A stretch of 64,000 nt of DNA, taken from positions 17,109,609-17,173,608 of the forward strand of contig JASEVX010000011.1 in assembly GCA_031761405.1 (NCBI GenBank), read 5' to 3'. Of this stretch, positions 50,601 through 53,166 are shown piece by piece; position 1 is the first letter of the stretch, and each line of letters opens with the position of its first letter. The notes beneath the pieces are model-generated. The model had not been told where the DNA came from. It saw only the letters and a program-made list of their open reading frames with translations, and made no database searches. The position numbers were made by a program, and so were the translations under genes. This DNA is from Serripes groenlandicus (Eukaryota > Mollusca > Bivalvia > Cardiida > Cardiidae).

Positions 50601-51316
50601 GCAAATGGAGAAATTGCTCATTAAGATCAATTGCTCCTTTTGCCACAGTGTTTTCAAAAGTCGTCTACTGCAGAGGCGTCAGAAAGTATCCCCACATATT
50701 GATCTCTAGATAAGGAGCGTTTTGCTTGTTTTATCCGCTAGCCCTATGTTGTGGGTACAGAAAAGTGTGGTGGTATGCAGTCAGTTCGCAAACTGTTAAA
50801 CAAGTGTTTAACATTGAAGTTGTGATCTCACTTCTCTTCCATTCTTTTGTTCAACATGACCATGTCTACTCATTGTTGCTTTTGCCACACTGCTTTTCAA
50901 CTATATTAATTAAGAATTGAATGGACAATTATAGAGATGTTCCATATCTTTGTGTAAATGTTTTAAGAGTTGTCTGCTGCAGATTTAGTGAATAACCCTT
51001 TGACACTTGGAGCAAATCTGCAGCAGATGACTTTGAAAACATCTGGGTAAGAAAATAGAAAATGTCTATCACTACAGCAATAATTACTGAAATGAGTTGA
51101 AAACATTGTGGCAAAAGGAGATATTGCTCATTATGAGCGATTCCTCTTTTTGCCATGTTGTTTTCAGAAGTTGTTTGCTGCAGATGGTCAGAATGTAAGT
51201 GGTAAAGTGTTAATTGTTCTTTATTTGTTTTCCAGTTACACGCTCAGCACGAGGCTATACAACGTATGGTGATGGACAGGGAGCGGTTCGGGTCCGGACT
51301 ACCGCCACCCCATTGA
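7201..51316 (+). CDS. RERE: Atrophin-family transcriptional corepressor (RERE-like), 3' two-thirds, 15 exons
   Basis: Fifteen GT-AG exons (7201-7336, 18151-18243, 28347-28534, 30625-30786, 31830-31916, 32737-33815, 34296-34452, 36239-36404, 38496-38592, 40210-40337, 41619-41804, 47467-47835, 47898-48113, 49750-49940, 51236-51316) sum to 3336 nt, exactly 1112 codons with the stop, and every junction phase agrees. Order seen: end of SANT (EYYYYWKKTP), acidic linker, GATA-type finger C-x2-C-x18-C-x2-C, basic Ser-rich linker, long Pro/Ser segment, the FIK..NRG..NSC and SKLAKKREE motifs, LSEYAKPHA, an Arg/Glu repeat, DPIIRLQM, His-rich THLHLHQ and a C-terminal QHEAIQRM helix. This is the vertebrate RERE and insect Grunge order. 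Family members are nuclear corepressors that recruit HDAC1/2 through ELM2-SANT and assist nuclear receptors. The first part of the gene (BAH, ELM2) is outside the window. Exon density is low: about 3.3 kb of coding sequence in 44 kb. Confidence 0.93.
7840..8283 (+). mobile_element. Family 1 element split by another Family 1A element
   Basis: Left part 7840-7934, right part 8156-8283. The insertion lies inside the central palindrome (GAAATTGC|TTAA...AACAAGCAATTTC). Confidence 0.85.
7931..8159 (-). mobile_element. Family 1A element nested in Family 1
   Basis: TTAA at 7931-7934 and 8156-8159. Both arms are complete. Confidence 0.9.
8795..9011 (-). mobile_element. Family 1A element
   Basis: TTAA at both ends. 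The B arm has a short deletion after GACGACTTG. Confidence 0.9.
9333..9557 (+). mobile_element. SINE, head worn
   Basis: Starts near the B-box-like GGTTTCGATCCCTGCC. Body GGTAGTAATGGCTGCC, GACTGGCTGGTGTCAGG; tail CAATCAATCAATCAA. Confidence 0.78.
9558..9812 (+). mobile_element. SINE (GCTCGGCCAAC type), head mostly missing
   Basis: Starts with a B-box GTGAGCTTGAATCCCGGCTC and runs through CCACCAATGGGCTAAG, AGCCAGTTGCTTGGG and TGATATGACTGAGAAATTG to CAATCAATC. It was inserted into or after the tail of the preceding SINE. Confidence 0.8.
10276..10475 (+). repeat. Dispersed repeat related to Family 6
   Basis: Shares TTCAAATGAAACAACTT, GGAACAATACACTTG and TTCAACTTAGAAAAA with 28650-28800, 34095-34265, 37013-37165 and, inverted, 59840-60003. 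It ends near GCGCTCTTGTT. Confidence 0.7.
10836..11019. mobile_element. Family 1B element, shortened
   Basis: TTAA at 10836 and 11016; the central palindrome is deleted. Confidence 0.8.
11669..11935. mobile_element. Family 1B element, worn, with foreign insert
   Basis: Left end GTAACCCTTTCCCACATAC. A GC-richer segment at 11740-11785 is foreign to the family. Right end degraded. Confidence 0.6.
12882..13196. mobile_element. Chimeric Family 1A element with two identical-type ends
   Basis: TTAA at 12882 and 13193. Both outer arms are the CATACGACAATTC type. It looks like two copies joined near 13010, where a minus copy runs into the inner part of a plus copy (CTCTGCAGCAGACGGC). Confidence 0.82.
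13193..13385. mobile_element. Family 1 element sharing a TTAA with the previous copy
   Basis: Starts TTAACCTTTTCCCACATAC and ends GAAAGGGTTAA. The shared TTAA at 13193-13196 is the junction. The right arm is shortened. Confidence 0.78.
14509..14707 (-). mobile_element. Family 1A element with central deletion
   Basis: TTAA at both ends. One half of the palindrome is lost between GAAATTGC and TATGTTTTC. Confidence 0.85.
15100..15278 (+). mobile_element. Family 1A element, internally deleted
   Basis: TTAA at 15100 and 15275. About 50 bp is lost between GACGCCTCTGCA and TGCAATTTC. Confidence 0.85.
15279..15443 (+). mobile_element. Family 1A fragment joined to the preceding copy
   Basis: Begins AGCAGACGGCGTTTTG, inside the left arm, and ends with TTAA at 15440. 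Core stem TTGCAC...GTGCAA. Confidence 0.82.
15573..15679 (+). mobile_element. Left half of a Family 1A element
   Basis: TTAA at 15573; it stops in the right side of the palindrome where the next copy begins. Confidence 0.8.
15680..15909 (-). mobile_element. Family 1A element
   Basis: TTAA at 15680 and 15906; full length. Core stem TTGCTC...GAGCAA. Confidence 0.92.
16264..16497 (-). mobile_element. Family 1A element
   Basis: Left end TTCA, right TTAA at 16494. GTGTTTATAGAGTT occurs just outside both ends (16250-16263 and 16498-16511), a longer flank repeat than TTAA alone. Confidence 0.88.
16698..17788 (+). mobile_element. Family 6 element with six 156-bp tandem repeats
   Basis: Inverted ends TAGTCCCCTACCGG and CCGGTAGGGGACTA. 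Head hairpin, then (CAGT)n at 16745-16768. Units start ATTTTTGTCYGGAGC at about 16775, 16931, 17087, 17243, 17399 and 17555, a constant 156-bp step. Units alternate between two slightly different versions. Confidence 0.92.
18151..18243 (+). CDS. RERE: RERE exon b: acidic linker and first half of the zinc finger
   Basis: Acceptor ttattttcag, donor gtaaat at 18244. It encodes LDISSGSDSDNDSEDSDG, a casein-kinase-like acidic run, then GYRCHNCLVT with the first two zinc-binding cysteines. The finger is split by a 10.1-kb intron. Confidence 0.93.
18287..18510. mobile_element. Family 1B element next to RERE exon b
   Basis: TTAA at 18287, only 43 nt after the exon b donor. Right end GGAAAAGGGTAAA. 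Confidence 0.78.
18723..18887 (-). mobile_element. Family 1A element, right end cut
   Basis: TTAA at 18723. The right arm stops at GTCTGC, where the next copy begins. Confidence 0.85.
18888..19117 (-). mobile_element. Family 1A element
   Basis: TTAA at 18888 and 19114; full length. Core stem TTGCAC...GTGCAA. Confidence 0.92.
19469..19691 (-). mobile_element. Family 1A element
   Basis: TTAA at 19469 and 19688; the second is shared with the copy that follows. Confidence 0.9.
19688..19819 (+). mobile_element. Family 1 element, internally deleted, sharing a TTAA
   Basis: TTAA at 19688 and 19816. Only the two arms and a short centre remain. Confidence 0.82.
20175..20334 (-). mobile_element. Family 2 element
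   Basis: Ends TGCAGTCAAACCTGGC and CAGGTTGGACTCAGTA; about 160 bp, uninterrupted. Confidence 0.8.
20696..20874. mobile_element. Family 1B element, worn
   Basis: Left end GTACCCTTTCCCATATAC. It ends at the TTAA that starts the next copy. Confidence 0.72.
20871..21100 (+). mobile_element. Family 1A element, near-consensus
   Basis: TTAA at 20871 and 21097. All parts are present, so this is a good reference copy. Confidence 0.93.
21102..21316 (+). mobile_element. SINE, worn
   Basis: Contains GGTCATGAGTTTGCATCC, CCACCAATGGGCTGAAAAG, GTGATATAGCTGAAATACTG. Confidence 0.65.
21409..21596 (+). mobile_element. Family 4 element, worn
   Basis: Core AAACCCTATGTTATGGGTAC and GAGTACCCACAACATAGGG around GAATCGTCTAATTGATATG. 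Confidence 0.75.
21660..21880 (-). mobile_element. Recombinant Family 1 element (A left, B right)
   Basis: TTAA at 21660 and a subtype A left side with core TTGCAC/GTGCAA. After GTCGTCTGCTGC it switches to the subtype B end TGATTTGTTGTATGTGGG. Confidence 0.8.
22367..22555 (+). mobile_element. Family 5 element, right end missing
   Basis: Starts CATATGAGCCATCCCGCGAG; inner CTTTTCTGTTTCAGGAATCA is shared with 44123-44380 and 60336-60578. Confidence 0.72.
22700..22772. repeat. (AT)n microsatellite
   Basis: About 70 bp of nearly pure TA/AT inside a worn Family 1 copy. Confidence 0.95.
22840..23056 (+). repeat. Minisatellite, 19-20 bp unit in a higher-order pattern
   Basis: Unit GTTATAACCATGACTGAAC(A/C). 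Some units carry an extra ATTATA-type insertion, giving a higher-order period of about 60 bp. Eleven or so units. Confidence 0.93.
23196..23425 (+). mobile_element. Family 1A element
   Basis: TTAA at 23196 and 23422. A leftover end (TTAACCCTTTCCCTTTAA, starting at 23182) precedes it, so another copy was lost or partly removed here. Confidence 0.92.
24869..25089 (+). mobile_element. SINE with complete tRNA-like head
   Basis: A-box GGTAGCTCAGTCGGTAGCG at 24875-24893 and B-box GTGAGTTTGAATCCCTGC. Body GCGTCATTCGTCTTTCACC and GCAGCCAGTTGCTTAG; tail TCAATCAATCAATCAATC. No 7-base-paired acceptor stem is seen, so this is not a functional tRNA gene. Confidence 0.82.
25149..25317 (-). mobile_element. 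Family 1A element, right half deleted
   Basis: Left end CCTTTCCCACATATAG without TTAA; TTAA at 25314. Confidence 0.75.
25421..25626. mobile_element. Family 1B element, worn
   Basis: Left CCCACATACAGCAAATCTGC, right GTGGGGAAAGGGTTAT. Confidence 0.7.
25951..26107 (+). mobile_element. Family 4 element
   Basis: Core GGATACTCAAAGGAATCGTC and GAGTACCCACAACATAGGG, outer TTATATAGAGCTC. The right half of the stem is shortened. Confidence 0.75.
26418..26812 (+). mobile_element. SINE whose A-box head is tandemly repeated six times
   Basis: Six head units (28 or 33 bp) each contain GTAGTGGTAGAGCATCTGCC, from 26418 to about 26607. The last is followed by GAGGTTGTGGGTTCCTGG (worn B-box) and the usual body to 26812. 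Confidence 0.88.
26996..27176 (+). mobile_element. Family 4 element, worn
   Basis: Starts ATCTAGAGCTATAG; core GTGGTACTCAGAAGAATC; ends TTTATATATATTCTAGA. Confidence 0.68.
27197..27427 (-). mobile_element. Family 1A element
   Basis: TTAA at 27197 and 27424. TTAACACTTTTCCCTGA occurs at its left end and again just beyond its right end. Confidence 0.9.
27424..27615 (-). repeat. Dispersed repeat, inverse copy of 63628-63808
   Basis: From AACACTTTTCCCTGAGGAC to ATTGCATTATTTGACAAATG; nearly identical in reverse complement to 63628-63808. Both copies touch Family 1A elements. Confidence 0.88.
28050..28275 (-). mobile_element. Family 1A element close to RERE exon c
   Basis: Left end TTGACACTTTCCCTC; right end TATATGAGGGAATTAAAG. 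It ends about 70 nt before the exon c acceptor. Confidence 0.85.
28347..28534 (+). CDS. RERE: RERE exon c: second half of the GATA-type zinc finger
   Basis: Acceptor tctcag at 28341-28346, donor gtaagt at 28535. It encodes SKDWGNAGKPNPRLCSKCRI followed by FFKKYGVDRPIE. Cysteines 3 and 4 are in LCSKC, 18 residues after CHNC. FFKKYG matches the HFKKYG of vertebrate RERE. Confidence 0.95.
28797..28940 (+). mobile_element. Family 6 type element, short
   Basis: Head hairpin AGCTCGACTTTTGAAAAAAG with CGAGAGCT, then a (GGC)n-rich stretch and TCGTCCGG. It ends near GCGGTGCTCTTGTT. Confidence 0.7.
29096..29215 (+). mobile_element. SINE fragment
   Basis: CAATCCAGGGGTTGTGAG, then GAGAACTGGTGTGAGAAAG and GATGATATAGCTATAAATCT. 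The middle of the body is missing. Confidence 0.65.
29764..29996. mobile_element. Family 1B element
   Basis: TTAA at 29764 and 29993. The core retains GAAATTGCAATTTC only. Confidence 0.85.
30237..30461. mobile_element. Family 1B element
   Basis: Left end CCTTTCCAACATTAAATG, right TTAA at 30458. Core GGCTCATTATGAGCC, a stem change from the usual TGCTC/GAGCA that still pairs. Confidence 0.82.
30625..30786 (+). CDS. RERE: RERE exon d: Lys/Ser-rich linker
   Basis: Acceptor gttttcag, donor gtgggt at 30787. Phase 0 at both ends, 54 codons. It begins SDSKDKKKG, is rich in serine, and ends DRKKKKRR, a likely nuclear localisation signal. A Family 1 element starts 28 nt beyond the donor. Confidence 0.9.
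30814..31030 (-). mobile_element. Family 1A element 28 nt after the exon d donor
   Basis: TTAA at 30814; right end GTCTATATAAGGCCC has lost the GGGAAAGGGTTAA. Confidence 0.85.
31081..31197 (-). mobile_element. Family 1A element, 117 bp deletion form
   Basis: TTAA at 31081 and 31194. Only outer arms and half of the palindrome remain. Confidence 0.87.
31830..31916 (+). CDS. RERE: RERE exon e: short basic exon
   Basis: Acceptor tgttttcag, donor gtaata at 31917. Phase 0-0, 29 codons (KSSESLDKEKKRHLPLSDSE then DKFSKRKRG). Being short and symmetric, it could be skipped without a frameshift. KRKRG is a second candidate nuclear localisation signal. Confidence 0.88.
31982..32209. mobile_element. Family 1B element
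   Basis: TTAA at 31982 and 32206. Confidence 0.82.
32330..32480 (+). repeat. Fragment of the element at 57233-57794
   Basis: Shares TTGTAAAATCTACTGGGT and ATTTATCACGTGATTCTTAC with 57398-57480. No ends are preserved. Confidence 0.65.
32737..33815 (+). CDS. RERE: RERE exon f: long Pro/Ser-rich atrophin exon
   Basis: Acceptor gttttacag ending at 32736, donor gtgagt at 33816; enters in phase 0 and leaves in phase 2. About 360 codons of low-complexity Ser/Pro/Glu sequence: GPSDSESISDSS at the start, NPLFQLPGQL, LPPLPAFAFRP, TPPPSPPARVMIKQEP and VKEEVVTPPP, and EFEIMDESDSDREG near the end. The IKQEP and VKEE sites fit the psi-K-x-E sumoylation pattern. The frame stays open to a TGA at 33817-33819 just inside the intron; joining at 33815 removes that stop and yields SAIFIKLL. 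GC content is clearly higher than in the surrounding introns. Confidence 0.92.
34095..34265 (+). repeat. Dispersed repeat related to Family 6
   Basis: Contains TTTCGACTTAGAAAAAAAAA, AGACGAGCGTTGGCG and CTCTTGTT; it stops about 30 nt before the exon g acceptor. Confidence 0.65.
34296..34452 (+). CDS. RERE: RERE exon g: FIK-NRG-NSC / SKLAKKREE motif
   Basis: Acceptor ttcctacag, donor gtacat at 34453. It encodes FIKLLNRGEHNSCSRCDLMF and DSKLAKKREERERR. These correspond to the vertebrate RERE/ATN1 motifs with FIK..DRG..NSCARTDLYF and SKLAKKREE. The mollusc has CSRC where vertebrates have a single cysteine. Confidence 0.94.
34537..34755 (+). mobile_element. Family 1A element
   Basis: Left TCAACCCTTTTCCTC, right TTAA at 34752; part of the left arm is deleted. 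Confidence 0.85.
34760..35063 (+). mobile_element. Two headless SINE bodies, end to end
   Basis: First body 34760-34915 (GCTCAGGGTTGCAGGGTTAG to CAATCAATCG), second 34916-35063 (CTTCCACCAATTGGC to AAAATCTGTTGAAAAAGG). Confidence 0.75.
35064..35302. mobile_element. Family 1B element
   Basis: TTAA at 35064 and 35299, the latter shared with the next copy. Confidence 0.82.
35299..35526. mobile_element. Family 1B element
   Basis: TTAA at 35299 and 35523. Core GAAATTGCTCATCATGAGC. This variant (with GGCCAAAGGAGAAATTG and TTTGGCCACAATG) recurs at 48697, 52938 and 1151. Confidence 0.87.
35629..36200 (+). repeat. Tandem duplication of a SINE with its flank
   Basis: GGAGAAATTCTTGTAGTTTC at 35629 recurs at 35904. 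Each copy is followed by a full SINE: GTAGTGTAGTTGAAGAGCAT head, GGTTCGATCCCC (first) or GGTTCAATCCCC (second) B-box, and body to 35880 and 36195. The second copy has small insertions. Confidence 0.88.
36239..36404 (+). CDS. RERE: RERE exon h: LSEYAKPHA motif
   Basis: Acceptor tttcacag, donor gtaaac at 36405; leaves in phase 1. It encodes a Ser/His/Gln-rich stretch, then DTPALRQLSEYAKPHALG, matching the TPALRTLSEYARPH motif of the vertebrate atrophin domain. Confidence 0.93.
36456..36669 (+). mobile_element. Family 1A element
   Basis: TTAA at 36456 and 36666; both ends have G in place of one C (AAAGCCTTTCCC). A worn B copy starts right after it (to about 36830). Confidence 0.85.
37013..37165 (+). 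repeat. Dispersed repeat related to Family 6
   Basis: Starts TTTAGCTCGTCTGTTTTGTC; includes TGCATCGTCACAAAACTTG and ATCAAGTTACATAACTCTGG. Confidence 0.72.
37440..38495 (+). repeat. AT-rich minisatellite, about 57-bp unit, ending at the exon i acceptor
   Basis: Units run TTGTTAATAATAATAATTTA, TGTGTACAATGAAATATGAT, CTATTGTAATACATA. About 14 units, interrupted at 37728-37964 by a Family 6 element. The last, diverged unit ends GGAATACATTACAG, which is the splice acceptor. Confidence 0.93.
37728..37964 (+). mobile_element. Family 6 element inserted in the minisatellite
   Basis: Inverted ends GTCCCCCGC and GCGGGGGAC (37936-37944). Head hairpin CCCGCTTTAGCGAAAGCGTG, then GTCAGTCCGTCCGTCCC. The tail continues to GAATTTGCTTG before satellite sequence resumes. 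Confidence 0.85.
38496..38592 (+). CDS. RERE: RERE exon i: GYMGFSPFMDH segment
   Basis: Acceptor acattacag, donor gtaacc at 38593; enters in phase 1 and leaves in phase 2. It encodes GQDPRGMPGYMGFSPFMDH and ends at NSRER. An AT-rich minisatellite reaches directly into the acceptor. Confidence 0.9.
38643..39071 (-). mobile_element. Family 2 element split by a Family 3 element
   Basis: Left piece TACAGGCAAACCTA, right piece from 38904 (TATGCTAAACACTACC) to GTTGGATAC. Intact relatives read CAAACCTGTGCTAAAGACC here. Confidence 0.8.
38657..38903 (+). mobile_element. Family 3 element with TA target duplication
   Basis: TA at 38655-38656 and 38904-38905. Ends TCGAGGGCTTGGCGTG and CACGCCAAGCCCTCAC; 247 bp. 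Confidence 0.9.
39284..39732. mobile_element. Family 1B element split by a Family 1A element
   Basis: TTAA at 39284 and 39729. The break is at ATGTCT|TTAA, rejoining AAGTCGTCTGCTG at 39690. Confidence 0.9.
39462..39691 (+). mobile_element. Family 1A element nested in Family 1B
   Basis: TTAA at 39462 and 39688; full length. Core stem TTGCAC...GTGCAA. Confidence 0.93.
39950..40170 (+). mobile_element. Family 1A element 40 nt before exon j
   Basis: Left end TTTTCATATAGACAC, right end GATGGAAAGGGATAAA. Both TTAA are lost. Confidence 0.85.
40210..40337 (+). CDS. RERE: RERE exon j: Arg-Glu dipeptide repeat
   Basis: Acceptor attcatag at 40202-40209, donor gtaagg at 40338. It encodes LELELERDKRERDARERDLR followed by EQELRTMEMREKLKAELEMK. 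This is the charged coiled-coil or single-helix repeat that gives RERE its name; vertebrate copies read RERELREREIRE. Confidence 0.93.
40354..40414 (+). mobile_element. SINE 3' fragment
   Basis: TTCCTGGCCGAATACTGG, TTTACCAATGATCAGGAATA; resembles the tail of the SINE at 3606-3832. It begins 16 nt after the exon j donor. Confidence 0.6.
40555..40783. mobile_element. Family 1B element
   Basis: Left end ATAACCCTTTCCCACATAC, right end GTGGGAAAGGGATAAT. Confidence 0.83.
41001..41179 (+). mobile_element. Family 2 element, uninterrupted
   Basis: Ends GTTCAACCTGTG and CACAGGTTTGACTGTA. It provides the empty site (TTAA at 41068-41071) for the insertion at 6115. Confidence 0.87.
41619..41804 (+). CDS. 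RERE: RERE exon k
   Basis: Acceptor atttgtag, donor gtaggt at 41805. Phase 1-1, 62 codons. It encodes GLERLLPPGANPLDPHWLEM, a Gly/Ser/Pro segment, then SDLMARERERLERLG. It corresponds to the NP(L/M)..RERLAL region of the vertebrate atrophin domain. Confidence 0.9.
41838..42330. mobile_element. Family 1B element split by a Family 1A element, with an internal duplication
   Basis: Left part CCCGTTTCCAATAACAAC to CAACTTTAA; right part from 42098. A segment with TATGGAAAATCTCTAGAAAT is doubled (42120-42225). The right end is lost in GTCGTCTGCTGCAGATGTG. Confidence 0.72.
41873..42101 (-). mobile_element. Family 1A element, nested
   Basis: TTAA at 41873 and 42098. Core stem TTGCAC...GTGCAA. It starts 69 nt after the exon k donor. 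Confidence 0.92.
43291..43478. mobile_element. Family 1B element, worn
   Basis: From CCCCGTTCCCATTTGCAGC to GCACGTGGGAAAGATTTA. Confidence 0.62.
44123..44380 (+). mobile_element. Family 5 element, both ends present
   Basis: Inverted ends TATGAGCCGTTCTACGAG and CTCGCGGAACGACTCATG, continuing into AAAACCAACA / TGTTGGTTTT; 258 bp. Confidence 0.85.
44386..44572 (-). mobile_element. Family 4 element
   Basis: Perfect core palindrome AATCGTCTC/AATGAGACGATT at 44466-44487 inside GGTACTCAAAAG and TTGAGTAACC arms; outer CCAGATAAGAGG and CCTCTTTATCTG. Confidence 0.87.
44577..44604 (+). repeat. (TG)n microsatellite
   Basis: About 13 TG units, adjacent to the Family 4 end. Confidence 0.95.
44884..45093 (-). 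mobile_element. Family 1A element
   Basis: TTAA at 44884; right end runs into another worn copy (45095-45310) whose right end is TTGGGAAAGGGTTGA. Confidence 0.85.
45540..45745 (-). mobile_element. Family 1A element
   Basis: Left end AGCCCTTTCCCTC, right TTAA at 45742. The B arm is shortened by about 25 bp. Confidence 0.88.
46073..46266. mobile_element. Family 1B element, shortened
   Basis: TTAA at 46073 and 46263. Confidence 0.8.
46628..46760 (+). mobile_element. Family 4 element cut by a Family 1B element
   Basis: Starts GGACTAGATAAGGAGG; stops at CACAACATAGGGTG where 46761 begins TAACCCTTTCCC. Confidence 0.72.
46761..46995. mobile_element. Family 1B element
   Basis: Core GAAATTACTCATTATGAGC with full inner palindrome; right end GTGGGAAAAGGTGG. 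Confidence 0.8.
47467..47835 (+). CDS. RERE: RERE exon l: AERM repeats, poly-Ala and His-rich tract
   Basis: Acceptor ttctctcag, donor gtaagc at 47836. Phase 1-1, 123 codons. It encodes MERLSAERMSAERMNAERF, DPIIRLQMSGMS, a nine-residue alanine run, then QQHAHTHTHAHNHTHLHLHQ. Vertebrate RERE has AERIHAERM, DPLARLQM and HSHLHLHQQ in the same order, which makes the orthology firm. The Ala and His repeats are coded by mixed codons. Confidence 0.95.
47898..48113 (+). CDS. RERE: RERE exon m
   Basis: Only 62 nt separate it from exon l, far less than the other introns. Acceptor aattccag, donor gtaagt at 48114; phase 1-1, 72 codons. It encodes DFLQSEQLTSRMIYQIYTQR, an amphipathic Gln/Glu-rich segment that ends HLVYQFS. 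I see no close vertebrate match, so this is the least conserved exon of the atrophin domain. Confidence 0.85.
48241..48430 (-). mobile_element. Family 4 element
   Basis: Core AATTGTCTC/ATTGAGACAATT at 48327-48348 inside GGTACTCAAAAG and CTTTTGAGTACC arms. Outer AAGATAAGGAGGGG and CCCCTTATCTAGAGC. Confidence 0.88.
48697..48900. mobile_element. Family 1B element inside another worn Family 1 copy
   Basis: Left end ATCCCTTTCCCACATACG, TTAA at 48897. Worn outer sequence lies at 48615-48696 and 48901-49000. Confidence 0.8.
49112..49341. mobile_element. Family 1B element
   Basis: Left GTAAACCCTTTCCCACATAC, right GTGGGAAATGGTTA. Core GCTCCATTAGAGC still pairs. Confidence 0.83.
49481..49707 (+). mobile_element. 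Family 1A element 42 nt before exon n
   Basis: TTAA at 49481; right end GTATGGGGGAAAGGC without TTAA. Confidence 0.88.
49750..49940 (+). CDS. RERE: RERE exon n, with two possible in-frame donors
   Basis: Acceptor cattatag at 49742-49749; enters in phase 1. It encodes RADPMSGVNGGNNQTPPGSM, then HILASREQEILQNDLYRRAY and ADPALAQQ. The donor is gtaagt at 49941 (used in this model) or gtgagg at 49920. Both leave phase 0 and differ by seven codons (VRQQNNV). Confidence 0.88.
50015..50275 (+). mobile_element. SINE with complete tRNA-like head
   Basis: A-box TCGGTGGTGAAGTGGTAGAG and B-box GGGTTCGATCCCC near 50068-50080; body GGTAGTAATGGCTGTCC; tail AACACCAAACAATCATTC. The best preserved head of its type in the window. 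Confidence 0.85.
50493..50692. mobile_element. Family 1B element
   Basis: Left CTTCCCCACATACATTAAAT; right end missing after GCGTCAGAAAGTATCC. Confidence 0.75.
50702..50762 (+). mobile_element. Family 4 element fragment
   Basis: CTCTAGATAAGGAGCG to CCCTATGTTGTGGGTAC. Confidence 0.7.
50763..50894 (+). repeat. Segment duplicated in the RERE 3' UTR (intron copy)
   Basis: GTGTGGTGGTATGCAGTCAG to TTGCTTTTGCCACAC. It matches 51488-51622 with few changes. Confidence 0.9.
50992..51213. mobile_element. Family 1B element 22 nt before the last RERE exon
   Basis: Left end ATAACCCTTTGACAC, right TTAA at 51210. Confidence 0.8.
51236..51316 (+). CDS. RERE: RERE last coding exon with stop
   Basis: Acceptor gttttccag ending at 51235; TGA at 51314-51316. 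It encodes LHAQHEAIQRMVMDRERFGS and ends LPPPH. It resembles the vertebrate C-terminal LQAMHAQSAELQRLAMEQ helix. The chain is shorter after this helix than in vertebrates and lacks their terminal EDYYSRLKKE. Confidence 0.92.
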   Translation, partial: LHAQHEAIQRMVMDRERFGSGLPPPH

Positions 51317-51706
51317 CGTGACCCTAAAGTATTGTCGTGTGTTTAGTGCTATACACCGGGGCCCCGATTCCCCAGTGATTCATTAATCTTTTGGTGCAAT
51401 ATTTAAACATATATAGATACATTGTGTCTAAGGCAGCTGACAAGGGATGCAATAGTGATTGCAGGATTTCTTTATAAACAACACAAAAAGGTGTGGTGGT
51501 ATGCAGTCAGTTCGCAAACTTTTAAACGAGTGTTTAACATTGTGAAGTTGTGATCTCACTTCTCTTCCATTCTTTAAGTTCAACATGACCATGTTTACTC
51601 ATTGTTGCTTTTGCCACAGACATGTTGTTTGAAAGAAAAGTCAAAACAAAAGATTCATATGGCTTTACCTGTTATGTTATTTATAGATTATTCCAATGTG
51701 AATAAA
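51317..51706 (+). other. RERE: RERE 3' UTR and poly(A) signal
   Basis: Non-coding sequence after the stop. The first AATAAA hexamer on this strand is at 51701-51706. Positions 51488-51622 are nearly the same as 50763-50894 in the last intron, so part of the UTR arose by a local duplication. Other poly(A) sites downstream cannot be excluded. Confidence 0.6.
51488..51622 (+). repeat. Segment duplicated from the last intron (UTR copy)
   Basis: Same start and end motifs as 50763-50894. It lies between the stop codon and the AATAAA at 51701. Confidence 0.9.
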
Positions 51707-52097
51707 TCCTGGACAAAATAAGTGCAAAATAGGATTGTTGGGAAAACTGGACTAAAGAAGAAATTGCTCATGATGATAGCTATTTCTTATGTTTCCCAGT
51801 GTTGTCATATCAGGAAAAAGGCTTGAAGGATTTGTAGAGTATATTTAATGATAAACATTGTTGTACAAGGTTGTATAGTATTAAGATAATTGGCTTAACC
51901 CTTTCCGACATACCAAAAAAATCTGCAGCTAACGTCTTCAAAACCATCTAGGCAAAAATGTGGAAACTCTTCAAATTAAAGCATGATTTTTAAATAAGAG
52001 TTAAAGACATATTTGGAAAAAGGAAAGATTACTGATAATGAGCAAGTGGGAAAGGGTTACAGATTGACAGTAAAGTATTGTAGGAAACAGATTTATA

Positions 52098-52330
52098 TTA
52101 ACCCTTTCCCTCATACGACAATTCCGCAGCAGACGACTTTGAACATATTTTGTCAAAAAAATAGAAAATCTCTATAATTGAATGGATAACCCTATGACTT
52201 TACATGGAAAACATTGTGGCAAAAGGAGAAATTGCTCGTTTTGAGCAATTTCTTCTTTTGTCACTATGTTTTTCAAAAAGCTGTCTGCTGCAGAGGCATC
52301 AGAAAGCATCTATATGAGGGAAAGGGTAAA
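52098..52330 (-). mobile_element. Family 1A element
   Basis: TTAA at 52098; right end GGGAAAGGGTAAA. Core stem TTGCTC...GAGCAA. Confidence 0.9.
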
Positions 52331-52609
52331 CAAATAAACCCATACCCATATACAACAAATCGGCAGCAGACGGCTTTGAAAAATAGATAAATATCTGTAA
52401 ATAAAAGTATTATTATTGAATAGCTGAAACATAGTGGCAAAAGGGGAAAATGCTCATCATTTTAGGTTGTTGTTGTTGCCTGCAGACACACATCAAAATG
52501 CGACTGCATGTGGGTTAAGAATTTATAAATATTTCGATAAGTAGAGGGGGATGTGTTTCTTCTTTGTAAACAACTTGGCAAAAATTGAAATTCTCCATAA
52601 ATTATTGTT

Positions 52610-52828
52610 TTAACCCATTCTCACATATAGACACCTGCAGCAGAAAACTTTTGAAAACATGGTAGCCAAAGGTGAAATTGCTCATAATGAGCAATTTATT
52701 GTTATTCCCATAATGTTTTTAACCCTGTTCAATTATTATACTTTCATTTATAAATATTTTCTAGATTTTTGCCTATAACTTTTCAAAGTTGTCTGCTGCA
52801 GATTTGTCATATGTGGGAAAAGGGTTAA
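52610..52828 (+). mobile_element. Family 1B element
   Basis: TTAA at 52610 and 52825. Confidence 0.85.
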
Positions 52829-52937
52829 AATGGTGAATAGATTTAAAAGCATTTTGGCTACTTAAGGAGAAATTTCTCAATATGAACAATTTCTCCTTTT
52901 TCAGAAAATGTTTTTAAACGTCTCCTGCTGCAGAGGA

Positions 52938-53166
52938 TTAACAGTTTCCCACATATAACAACTCTGCAGTAGACGACTTTGAAAACATAGTGACAAAAAC
53001 CTGAAAAAATCTCCTTAAAAGATAGCTTAATTGTTAAATAAAGTTGAAAACATTGTGGTCAAAGGAGAAATTGCTCATCATGAGCAATTTCACCTTTGGC
53101 CACAATGTTTTCGAACGTCGTCTGCTGTTTTTGCGGCGAAATACGTCTGCAGGTGGGAAAGGGTTT
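52938..53166. mobile_element. Family 1B element
   Basis: TTAA at 52938; right end GGTGGGAAAGGGTTTTT. Core GCTCATCATGAGC. Confidence 0.83.
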
